The notes below the pieces were generated by a model. It saw only the letters and a list, made by a program, of their open reading frames with translations, had not been told where the DNA came from and did no database searches. The position numbers were made by a program, and so were the translations under genes. A stretch of DNA of 64,000 nt from Vanilla planifolia (Eukaryota; Streptophyta; Magnoliopsida; Asparagales; Orchidaceae). The stretch covers positions 1,007,001 through 1,071,000 of the forward strand of contig JAIUJO010000089.1 in the NCBI GenBank assembly GCA_023846275.1. Direction: 5' to 3'. Shown one piece after another: positions 24,095 through 35,454 of this stretch (its first letter is position 1; every line of letters begins with the position of its first letter).

Positions 24095-26880
24095 GAGATC
24101 TCATTATCATTACTACTTTATACATAACAATGTTAAAGGGTGATTCCATGTTAGAATTGATATTTGACTCATTTTTGTTGTTGTGAGCACTTCAATACTA
24201 GGTAACAAAGAGTAAAGGCCAATTTCTATTAGTATTTCTGTGAAGGCCAGTGGTGGTAGGAGATATACTTTGATGGCTTGGCCAATTATCGATAGAGGTC
24301 ATGTGATATGATTGATACCACATAGATATAACATAATATAGAATCTTATGAATAAAGGATAGTAGTCATATAAAAAAATGCCTTAATAAAGAAAGAAAAG
24401 AATAAAAATAAAAATATGAAAAAAATAAAATTAAAAATAAGAAAACAAAGATAATATGACTACTATATAATATTAGTATTATATGATAATTATATACATA
24501 CTTGATTATAGAACATGCAAGCTCAAATGCAGATATTCAATATATTTAATATTTTTTTATCATACATTCTTATTTATTGCTTCGTATTTATTTGCATGCT
24601 ATATATCACGATTTCACTCTACTTTACTACTTAAATCTAATAGTTTATTTTTTATATATATTATGCTTATACATACTTATATTATAGATTAAGAATGAGT
24701 TATTTATAGAGTTTAGGATTCCTACAAGTTATAACATTAGATCTTTTATGTGAGGAGATGCTTTCTTTTGAGAACTCTATGAGGTGTTTCGTATGTATGA
24801 CAGATATTGTATAAAAAAGCTATTTCAACTTTTATTTTTGAATAATAGCTTTAAGAAATGAGCATAATTATTTATATAATTATTTAATTGAATTTAATAT
24901 TTTAATTTGTAATGTCTTTCATCATCTCTATTTTACATGGTGCCCTCAAGGTTTTTGTTTCTTACTTTATTTATTTACTCAATAATTTTGTATTTTGGAG
25001 TATAATAATACCTTTAATTAATCTTAAATCGAGTAGTGCATTAGACTAGTAGTGTATTGTTATACTTCAAGATCGAGGACTGTAAGGATCAATAATCACA
25101 TAAGAAAAAAGAGAAAAATATTTTTTATGTGTAAAATCATAATTTTAAGTTGTAAAAATGAGTTTTAGAAAATAATCTGCTTTGATTTATGAATGATGAC
25201 CAAAGATGATTAATTCATTAGCATAATAAATTCAAAATATGGCCATGATGCAATGTAGTTTTAAGATTAACTAAGTAAAAATTTCTTGCCTAATAATATC
25301 CAAGACTAAAGAAAGTAGGTAGTGATCATAAGGCAATATCTTAAGGTTAAAATCATTGGAAAAGAAACATCCTCTAGCAAGCATCAAGGTAAAGTGGCAC
25401 ATATATGAATAGCCTTACAATAATAGTAATGAGAATGGTTCTGGTTATATGTACAAGGCTATTATTTTAAAATATAAATTTTTTTCGGATCAAAACTTAT
25501 TTTAATTGACATAAATTGAAAATATGGGTTGATACTTCAAAAAAATAAAATGAGAGGTGACATTACTCAACCACTTACACCGAGTAAAGTGTTTGACATT
25601 TTGGCTTTGGACATTAGTCTTTGACTTAGTCCAAGTTCTTTCCATTTCTCAAGAGTGGAACCCAATGACTTAATTCTCTTCTTCTAAGCAATATATTTAA
25701 CAAAACGATAATTTTTTTTTACGCTTTTGCTCCAAATGATTAATAATAATCTTTGATTAAAAAATTACCTAAATAATTGGTAACTTGCAATGTAGACCAT
25801 AATAACACTATTTTCATTTGTATCCCATTTAGTCAGCACAATTGCTTCCAAAATAGGTACATTTGGCTTCTTTGGATCCTCTTGCTCTTCAGTCATAGTA
25901 GCACTCTAACATTTTTTGAGACATATTTTCTCCTTGTATTGGCTTTGGGAAAAGAAGGCCTCATGTTCGTTCATCATGTCGAGGTCAACTCTAATAGGAA
26001 TATCAACAAGGCTCTCTCTTTATAAGCCCATCGTGATACAGTGCCATGATTTTTGTTTTGCTACCAACTTAGTTGATCTTTAAAAAATACAAATATGGCC
26101 ATTGGAGAAGTAGCCATCTTTTCATTTGAACCACTTGAGATGTTGATTCAACTACAACTTGCTATGCATCAAATTTTGGAGGAATCATCACTTAAAGAAC
26201 ATTATGGGATCTTATGACTCTAAATAACTATCAAGGTCATCCTTTAAAGGAAGGTTAATGGTGTGATCATTCTGAATGGTTTAAGAGAAAACCAAGTTGA
26301 GTATTTTTCACTTTCAAGTATCTTATCCAAGGCCCTAGCAGAGAATTTGCTGATTTTGGGTATACAAGACAATGGTAATGTCAAATTTGAATAGCTCTCA
26401 CTTGAGGACTACATTTAGAAAAAGAGCAAGATGAATCATCAACCCATCAACACCATTATATATAGTGAATATACATATTTTTAACATGTCATATGATAAG
26501 CTAGTCATATAATCTTTCATTTTTCATCATAGACATCCAAATAATAAAAAATCATATGATAAATTAAAATATAATTTTTTATTTTCATAATAATATTTGA
26601 ATGCTTTTGACCAATCAGATAAATAACACGTATTAGACCAAGATCAAGTTTCCCAACTCTAAAAAAATAATGCTCATCTCATGAGTTTTTTTGTTAGCTA
26701 ATTTCATTTTCATATAAAATATTTCAAAATCTTATATTCTAATAGTATTTTTTTCTCCGTTTATCATTCGGGTACAACTTTTTACATTAGTTTTCAAAAT
26801 AAACTATAAAAAGCCTTTTGTAAAAGCAATAATTGAAAAAATATATATATTTTTTCCGTAAAGTGCTATACAGATGCAGT
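24095..26880. other. AT-rich DNA with a weakly gene-like stretch
   Basis: 24,095-25,540 is low-complexity A/T. 25,560-26,450 has more balanced composition and short frames (for example 25,777-26,025 on +), as seen in decayed retrotransposon or gene DNA. No motif could be named. Confidence 0.4.
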
Positions 26881-26889
26881 CATTTCAGG

Positions 26890-27040
26890 ACACGTGGTCT
26901 TTTTGTGAAATAAAAAGCAGGGGCAGAAGTTGCGCTTATTGTGTGAACAAGCACTACACATAAAAAATAACTGAATCGACCTCGGAACGTCACATCAAAT
27001 GGTCCCATATCAAAGCAACGTCAGCACGTCGCCAAATCAT
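26890..27040. promoter_or_regulatory. Cluster of ACGT-core motifs
   Basis: Within 150 bp there is a palindromic G-box (GACACGTGGTC, core at 26,891-26,896), AACGTCAC, AACGTCAG and CACGTCG. ACGT cores bind plant bZIP/bHLH factors (G-box, ABRE and C-box types). Such a cluster in otherwise A/T-rich DNA suggests a former promoter. No gene downstream on either side is recognised apart from the small frame at 27,157-27,381. Confidence 0.35.
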
Positions 27041-27221
27041 CTCATAATTTTCAATTTACACCTAATTAAAGGTAAAGTTTTATTTTAATAATTATTTACT
27101 ATTTACTAATTTTTTTTCAACAATTAGCATCTGCTCGTCCAAAAAAAAGACTAAACATGAGAATTTTACAGAATGCCAATCAAGAAATATTAAGAATTTC
27201 ACACTTGCATTTCAATGCTGC

Positions 27222-27266
27222 TTTCCATATGGTGAAAGGCCAAATGGGGTTATTGCCATATGGAAA
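27222..27266. other. Perfect 11-bp stem with 23-nt loop
   Basis: TTTCCATATGG at 27,222-27,232 is exactly complementary to CCATATGGAAA at 27,256-27,266. It lies inside a small open frame on + (27,157-27,381) whose product is not recognised. The short arms make a microRNA precursor unlikely. Confidence 0.6.
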
Positions 27267-27432
27267 ATACAAAGGTTATGGCTTCCGCAAAAGACCCGTT
27301 GCTTTCGCTTTTCATACGGCCCCATCTTTTCTTGGTTTTTTTTATATTAAAATAACAAACTGTAAAGCAGAGAATATTTAATAAATTGAAAAATTAACTG
27401 TTGAGATTTGCAACATGGTTCATTCATATTTT

Positions 27433-28005
27433 AATAGGGCTCGTTTTGAGGGTTTGCATGGAAGTCAAAATTGAGCATTTCGAGAAGGAATTTTAAAAAG
27501 CAGGCAGGAGAGCGGATGGGCACAATTTTTGAGATATACCAACCACTAAAAGAAATTTCTTTGCTACATAAATGATACAAATTTAATGAGATGATCACCA
27601 CTCAATTTTATTTTTCATATCTATAAGATTTTACACATTTAATTATAAACAAATATGTTTGTGTACATATACACTCGTGCACATCATAATATTGTATATA
27701 TATATATACAAATATGTTTTTAATAGGGCTCGTTTTGAGGGTTTGCATGGAAGTCAAAATTGAGCATTTCGAGAAGGAATTTTAAAAAGCAGGCAGGAGA
27801 GCTGATGGGCACAATTTTTGAGATATACCAACCACTAAAAGAAATTTCTTTGCTACATAAATGATACAAATTTAATGAGATGATCACCACTCAATTTTAT
27901 TTTTCATATCAATAAGATTTTACACATTTAATTATAAACAAATATGTTTGTGTACATATACACTCGTGCACATCATAATATTGTATATACATATATATAT
28001 ATTCA
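27433..28005. repeat. 289-bp tandem duplication, nearly identical
   Basis: Copy 1 spans 27,433-27,721 and copy 2 starts at 27,722. Both begin AATAGGGCTCGTTTTGAGGG and run to CACATCATAATATTGTATAT. I count only a few differences (for example GCGGATGGG against GCTGATGGG, and ATCTATAAG against ATCAATAAG). The arrangement is direct head-to-tail with the junction in an (AT)n/TATACAAATATG segment. Confidence 0.95.
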
Positions 28006-28413
28006 CACAAACACACAAGAATAATTGAAATTTTTTTAAAATTTTATTAATATTTAAATGCCATATATAAACATAAATGAAAGGATGTGGATGTGAACAA
28101 TAAATATTAGTAACATGTGTACAATAAAAAAAGGGTTAGATTATTTATTACTAAAAAATTAGCGAGTTTATTTTTGTGAAAGATTTAAGAATACAAAAAT
28201 AAGCATAAAACTATGTTGTAATGGAAGTTTTTCTTTGACCTATCTTAAGCATACGTTTTTGCTTTCTAAATGATTTCCATCATAAATTTTATAAATTTAT
28301 TTACTTATGTCTTGTTTAAGTTTATCTTATTATTCTTTAAATTTTGATAATGATTATATTTCAATTTTAATTTTTGCATCAATAAGATTTTTACATATCT
28401 AACTATAAACATA

Positions 28414-28415
<2 letters not shown>

Positions 28416-28486
<71 letters not shown>
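28416..28486. repeat. (TA)n microsatellite, about 70 bp
   Basis: Uninterrupted TA repeat. The neighbouring frame at 28,305-28,499 on the minus strand is only its (I-Y)n translation and is not a gene. Confidence 0.97.
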
Positions 28487-28488
<2 letters not shown>

Positions 28489-29057
28489 CACATGCACACA
28501 CAAAGAGAGTTGAAATTTTTTTAAAATATTATAAAGATTTAAAATCTTTATATAAACATAAAAGTAAGCATGAAAATGTGCACACTAAAGATTAGCAACA
28601 TTTGTACAAAAGACTTAACGAGTCTATAGTAAATGGTTCAAACTTCAAAATAAGGGTTCAACATAAGCTATGTTAAGGAAACTATTTTTTTAGAAATTTA
28701 TTCATGAATAATTGATATTCACTACAATAATATGTAGTTCTTTTTTGTATATGTTACTTTACTTTTTAAAAGTATATAAAAATTTAAATTTATTGATTGA
28801 TTTGATAAGAAGAACAATATTCAATTAATTTTTTTTAAAAAATATTCAACAAGATTCACTTTATTTTATCAAAGTTTATTTATGGTATTATTATGTATTG
28901 CATTTAGTGTATATGAGATGTGGTTTAGTAAGAGGAAAATAAATTATTAAGAATAACGTTCTAGTTTTTTTATAAAATCATTTAAGAAAATAATTCAAAA
29001 ATTATTTTTTAAAAGTTTGAGAAAATATCTAAAAAAAACTTTTTGTCAAAAATATAC

Positions 29058-29690
29058 AAAGGTAACGGACACAAAGCATTCACCATTTGGTTTGGATCCT
29101 GAAATGGACGTTTCTGATGGAATCTCAATTTTACCATTCGAGATCAATCTTGGCCGTTAGCTTTAGGAGGCCTTTATCTAGGCCATTGGATCGTGCGTAG
29201 GTTTTCCTACCTATATTAAAATAGTGTGTCCCAAAAAAACTTGAATTAGAAACTTAATGTAGTGGTTACACATCGTCTCGCATATTTGACTCGAGTTCGA
29301 ACCTCTTGTTTGGCATTTTACTGCGTTTACTAACAGCATTTTACCTTGATTAACCTAAGCCATCAGATTTTGCCTACCCTTCTACCTTCCTTAACCTCAG
29401 CAGCCCAATCGCCCCTGTCCTTCCGCTTTCTTTGGCAATTGGATGAGAGTTTAGTCCCATATCACCCAAATTACGTTGCCATGGCTCTCTATAAGCTTTT
29501 CAGTTCATATGACTCTCGAGCCGTCTCGGGTTGTCTTCCCCCTTCCTTGACAAAGATATGATCACTTGGTTTCCGTTCAGCTTTCCCTACGACTTGATTT
29601 CATACTATTCCGTTCCGTTCAGCTTTCCTTACAGGCTGATTTTGCACCGTTCCTTCCATTCGGCATTCCCTGCTACCTTCTTCCAAAAGA
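29058..29690 (-). mobile_element. Inverted relative of the LTR-like element at 15.6-16.2 kb
   Basis: The + strand here matches the reverse complement of 15,580-16,157 over its whole length. Shared blocks include GGCCATTGGATCG(T/C)GC, TCTCGAGCCGT and CAGCTTTCCTTACAG. In the copia-like orientation this copy therefore runs on the minus strand. It lacks the TATA and 3' LTR end parts. It holds a tRNA-like stretch (29,259-29,303) in which GAGTTCGAACC resembles a pol III B box and TGTAGTGGTTAC an A box. It is a broken, old fossil. Confidence 0.65.
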
Positions 29691-30749
29691 TATTGGCATA
29701 AAGCTTGCTTGATGAGTAGTATATACTATACATAATGTAAAAATTAACAATATCAAATATAATATCTGAAAATCTTGCTCATTAGAATAGATGCCTAAAC
29801 GTCAACATCATTATTATTGAAGGATCTTACCTTATTATAGATGATGTCTATAGCTTTGTGATTAGCATCCAACCCTTAACACTATGAAAAGCCACCTATA
29901 TTATTGTATTAAGTATCATTTTGAGTAATTATTAAAGAAGAATTTGAATATAAAAATTGAGAAGAAAACTAAATCTCAAGTGAGAAATAATAGTAGCACT
30001 CTAATTTGCATATCGAGTTGAAATTCCTCTCTAATAAACTAGATTGACAACTATTTAACTCATAAAGTTACTTCCCAACATTCCTTTCCAAAACATTATC
30101 TCCACATTCTTCTTTGATCCCCAATGAGCTTCTTGAAAATTCCTTAATCCTTTATATCGTTCATTGCACTGGGTGAGAAAGATAAGATAAGAAAATGCTC
30201 TTAATATATATATATATATATATAAATTCACAAAAGACAAATCCTTTAACTAGATGGACTAAATAAATATCAATATAAATAAGTGATCTATTACAAAAAT
30301 ATATATAATCATCTAATCCAAAATAAATACTATACTAATTTTATATAAAAATGCTTAAGAGAATCATTGTACTAGCTAACATGTAAAATTCTTATCTATA
30401 ACATCCAAATTTACATCTCATAATATAATTGATTCATTACTTATAATATAAATACTAGTAAGACATTAAAGAGTTTATAAGTAAACAAATAAAATAACAA
30501 TATATAAAAATAATGATATAATATAAAGATATAATTTTTTTCATAATAATTAAAAATTACACCCATAATAAAATTTTATTATATAGAAAAGGTAATAAAT
30601 TTAACAAAAAATATGAACATGTATATGTATATTTTTTATTTTCATATTTCTTATTTGTTACATTTTGTAACACTTAAATATAAGTTCATTATTTCTTCAT
30701 TCCTTTTATTTCCAATACATTTAGACATATCCCAAATTCCACTCACTTT

Positions 30750-33700
30750 AGATCGTTATTCTCTAAAATCAGTGCCAACAATAGATGTCATAATAGAATA
30801 TTCTCACCATAATAAGCTTTCATCCTCCCATATAATTTATAGTAGAATCTTGTTGATATAAATATGATATCCTCACTTCATATCATATAAAATAAAATTA
30901 TATATATATAGATGGACTAAACTCACCTTATGTCCTGTATAGTAGACTCATGTAGATTTAAATGGGCTATTCTTGCCCTATATTATATATAATATAATTT
31001 TATAGATATAGATAAGTTATCCTCACCATAAGTTATTCTTATTTATTATCATGTGAAGTAGAATTTGTATAGATATAAATGAATTATCATTGTCTTATAT
31101 CATGTATATTTATTACATGTGAGATCATAATATAGTACATGAATATTTGAGGATAATATATTTAGGTGGTATTTCACTCATTCTACTTCATTTTCTTATT
31201 TTATAATAAAGCATGCCAAATATTTACATCTAAAACATTTTTTATCCATTAATTTATAGAATTTTTTTATTATATTACATGTCAATGTCCTTGTTATATA
31301 ATGTTATAAAAGAATAACATATGAATAATATGCCATATAGCAACGTATTATAAAAATATGATAACTTAAGAAAATAATTGCATAATTACTAGATTTGCAT
31401 AAAACATATTATAATATGTTTGATGATGTATAATAGATTTCGATTTTTATCATGGTCTAATTCGGAGTCTATAATATTAGAGATGCTTAATAAATTATTA
31501 AGAAATATAAAAAAAATACGATAAATTGATTAGGATTAGATGATGTGTACAATATTTTAAAACATATAAAGATTTGTATTTCAAAGTTGTAACATTGATT
31601 ATTAAGTTGAGTAAGTGGCAATATTTTAAGTGTTAAGCATAAAATATTATAAGATGATTTTTATTTCATTCAATTTCATGCATATAAAATAGAGAATTTA
31701 AGATAAACTCTACATAAAATACTTTAATAGAAAACAATAATTGAAACTTTAAATTACTTTCTAGAAAATAAAAGTGACTCAAAGAATGTACCTTTTTATC
31801 ATGATGTGGGTGTTGATGGAAATACGAATTTGTTAGGTTATCAACTATTCTGATGGAAGTTCTCTTATATTTGATCATAGTCTTTTATAAGGATTTGGTT
31901 GTTGGCTCTCCTGAAAAAATTTCTTGCATATTTGATTCTTGTCTCTCTCAAGGGAAGTTGAGATCTCTCTACTAGAATTAGGTGCACACACTTTGCTCAC
32001 AAATATTAAAGTATACAAATAAAGGAAATTTAATTCCATCATTTTTTCTCTTCAACATAGTAAATATCCCTATTTATAAGGATATCAAAGGTACATCAAT
32101 AATTTTTTAAAAAATAAAAAATAAAATATTAAAAAATACAAATTTAAATAAATTAAATAGTTTTCCAACTATCCAAGCATTTTGGGAGACAATAACAATG
32201 AGCAACAAAATCATGGGGCAAGAAGCACAGACAAAGCTGCTAGTCTAATTTTTGGGCAGGCGTAGATTACGAAGAACTAAACTGGTTAGCAAGCACTGGT
32301 GGGTTGGTGTAGGTTGACGCAAGTCAAGCAGATTAACTAGTGTTCTTGAGTCAATTTGGATCACATGGGTGTCAGGTTGGATTATGCAGCGATAGTGGAG
32401 GTGATGGTGGCATGCCGTAAAAGGCGACAAAATGAACAAAAAAAATTTATTTTAAGTATTTTTTAAGCAAATGTCAAAAAAACTTTACATCAATAAACTT
32501 ATGAAACTGGTGTGATGCGAACGGATGCATGTTTGTGAGCTAATATTAGACGCTCCTGCGTCATTGATGCTTTTCAAAAAGATAACATGAGAAAATATCA
32601 TTTTTAAATAACATAAAAAATGTTTACTAGCATATTTATATCACAGTTTTTAGATATATCTGACATAAATAATGTATAAAATGTGAAATAAAAAAATTTC
32701 AATATATAATCCCTATTAAAAGATATAAAAAATTATATCATTTTATAGATAAATTATAAATTAATTTACGAGTGTATTTGTATCGTAGTTATCAAGTTTA
32801 TCTACTTAAATCAATTAGTTGATTTCCTTTTCTAATCTTATTCTTTTCTTTATTTTCTATAATGTCATGTATATGTATTGGTCAACATATATCATATATG
32901 TAACATGTTTAGCAAACAACTAAAATCATATTAATTTCTTATAAATAACTTAAGTTGTTGTCTTAGAGTGTACTTATATGGTTTCTTTATTATATCATAT
33001 GATCTATAATAAATAAGAATTTTGAATTATATTGAACGTTTATAATCTCTCAATTGTAACATCTAATTCCCAAAATTAGCACTCTATTATTCAGGTCATT
33101 TTTTATCATGCACTTTGATCAGTAGGATCATATTATACAATGATACCTTATTTTAACATAATTCATATTTCCCATTAAACACACAATATTTCCCATAACA
33201 TCGTACTATATCATTTTTACTCTCTCTCCCTCTCTCTCTCTCTTTGTCTTATTAGGTTGTTAATCATTCATATTACTATGATGCTCCCACTATAAAGTAT
33301 GAACAACTCATTGTTCCTCTTTTCAGACAATATAATCCCTTAAGTATAACATATGTTTCTACTGTTAATCAACCCTAATACATCATAATTTATAATGATT
33401 TACAACATACAAGTTTGAGTATAGTCTCTTCTCTCTCAAAAATTACTATTTTGTCAATAGCTTTGATTAATCATCCAATATGATCAACTCAGTCATATTT
33501 TATGAGATTTCATCTAAAATTCTTTACACGGTCCTTCTAACAGGCTTTTCCCATGCTCCAATTAAATCACTATTTCTTTCATCCAATATGATTCCAAGCA
33601 TCATACTTATATGATTCTCACTACTTGACCTTTAACCTAGAGGATCATCTAAAACAATCATTATAATTATATCAATACAATCATATAATTTACCTTAATT

Positions 33701-34760
33701 ACATCATATAAAGTCAATACCCATATTACCTTCGTATAGTGAACCTGACAACTCAACACATTGCACAAGTACGACACTCATATTGTCCTTATCTGATGAA
33801 CTCGATATCCCAACCTATAAGTTAAATTCTTCTCATACTAAGACAACTCTAAATTTTGTTTGATATGATTGTCTCATGCCATCTTTCATTATAGCATTTT
33901 GATCCCTTATTATTTATGATTTTAAACTAATCATATCATATTATGTAGATCAACATACATACAATACACATTAATAACCAATATCTCTTGAGTTCACTTC
34001 AAATCACCATCAATTTTTTTCATACTACATCATTACAATTTTAAACCCTGTTCTTACACAACCAATATTATTATTTTTAATTTCATAAATCTAAGTAAAT
34101 TTAATAAAAAATTAATTTAAATACTTAAACTCTTCTTAGTTACTTATTTTCCTATGTTATTTTCTTTTTGTAGTCTTTCTTCTTCTCCACTTATTTTATA
34201 TCTCTTCCTCGACCTAAGAAAAGGCATTTTTCAAAAGTTTCATGTCTCCTTATTTCTTATAATTTTCTCTCTTTACCCAAGTGTCTTCTTCACTCTTTCT
34301 CCTTTGCTAAATGAAAATTGCAACACAGTAACGATGACCCTTCTCAAATTTTTAAACTCTATTGGTCACCTCCTCCTAATGGTTCTTGATGATGCTACTC
34401 AACTCTTTGATAACCTTCACACACTCAAGTTCTCAGTCACCTTCACTCATATAGACTCCAACCCAAATTCACTTCCATCAGATTTTATTAATATGCTAAA
34501 GGCCATCATTATTAATTTCATAATTGATTTGTTTAAGGAAAATCATGTAGGCGATTTGATTTAAGTGCATGTAAAATAAAAAAAATAATTCTTTTATTTA
34601 ATTAGTTATGTCACATCTACCTCAACAAAATAATTATCATTGAAATGCACTTCTACCACTATGCCAAATGTCATAAGAAGCTAGTAGAAAACTATAACCA
34701 TAGAAATTAATATTTTATCAATCCAATATTTTATTATCTATAATTCTATCTTCTATCAAA
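30750..34760. repeat. R3 large dispersed repeat, copy 2
   Basis: Collinear with 21,300-23,760, but it contains about 1.1 kb of extra sequence around 31,430-32,570 (including a G+C-richer stretch at 32,170-32,560). The degenerate 60-70-bp sub-repeats are at 30,770-31,110. A C/T-rich block with a 136-codon frame lies at 34,154-34,564. Its product (start MLFSFCSLSSSPLILYLFL) is a hydrophobic, Ser/Leu-rich chain equivalent to the 90-codon frame in copy 1. The frames are not well conserved as protein, so coding is doubtful. A (TC)n run interrupts the copy at 33,220-33,245. Confidence 0.7.
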
Positions 34761-34914
34761 CTAATTATGATTATGCTAAAATTCTTAAAATTATAAATCT
34801 AGCTTAGCATAATTTACTTTTTATTATTTATGATTCTACTCTCTACAAATTTATTTTAATCAAACAAAAAATTTCAAATATTATAAATCTATCATAAACA
34901 ACACCTTAGAAATT

Positions 34915-35450
34915 ATAGTGAAGCTTATTACAGAAAGGAAGGCCCTCCAACTTATGGAGAAGCCAAGAGGGAACAGAAAGACCATTAAGTTAGAAAGAGG
35001 AGTAAAGAGAATGGAACTATTAGGAGGGTCTCCATTAGAAGAGAAGAGACTATGAGAGAAAAAGGGGAAGCATCAAGTGAAAACAAAAAAAGAGAGACAT
35101 TAAAGCAAATAGAATAAGAGAGAGAGAGAGAAAAAAGGAAACATAATGACATGTATGCATTACGAGCATATTGGGGCAAGGAAGAGTGTTGACCAAAAGG
35201 AAAAAATGAAAAAGGAAAAATAAAGGAGAGAGAGAGAGAGAGAAGAGAGAGTGAAGTATTATAGCAAAGTTTTGGGAAAAAAGAGAGACATTGTGAGAAA
35301 TTTTTGTGGGCAGTGGAGACAGGGAATTTTGTGAAAATGTTTTAGAAAAAAATTGAGCCAAGCCAAAGGCAAAGTAAATGCAAAAAATAAATATTTGTGA
35401 TGTTATCATAAAAGAGAGAGAAAGGAAGAAAGGGAGAAAAATCAATTACT
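34915..35450. repeat. Purine-rich (GA)n-type low-complexity tract
   Basis: Repeated AGAGAG/GGAAA runs dominate (for example 35,118-35,134 and 35,228-35,252). The frames at 34,985-35,179 and 35,050-35,445 on the minus strand are Ser/Leu/Phe-rich translations of this tract and are not credible genes. Confidence 0.7.
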
Positions 35451-35454
35451 TGGA

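Noticed and set aside
27222-27266. MicroRNA precursor
   Set aside because: The stem is only 11 bp, far too short for a plant microRNA hairpin.
28305-28499. 64-codon minus-strand frame
   Set aside because: Most of it is an (Ile-Tyr)n chain from a (TA)n microsatellite.
29255-29310. Possible tRNA gene (A- and B-box-like motifs)
   Set aside because: No complete cloverleaf can be drawn around the motifs and the segment lies inside a repeated element, so it is reported only as tRNA-like.
33220-33245. (TC)n run as a promoter GAGA element
   Set aside because: It interrupts R3 copy 2 and has no gene downstream, so a plain microsatellite is enough.
34985-35445. Minus-strand frames of 64 and 131 codons, hydrophobic and Ser/Leu-rich
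   Set aside because: They lie in a purine-rich low-complexity tract and overlap in different frames, so composition explains them.
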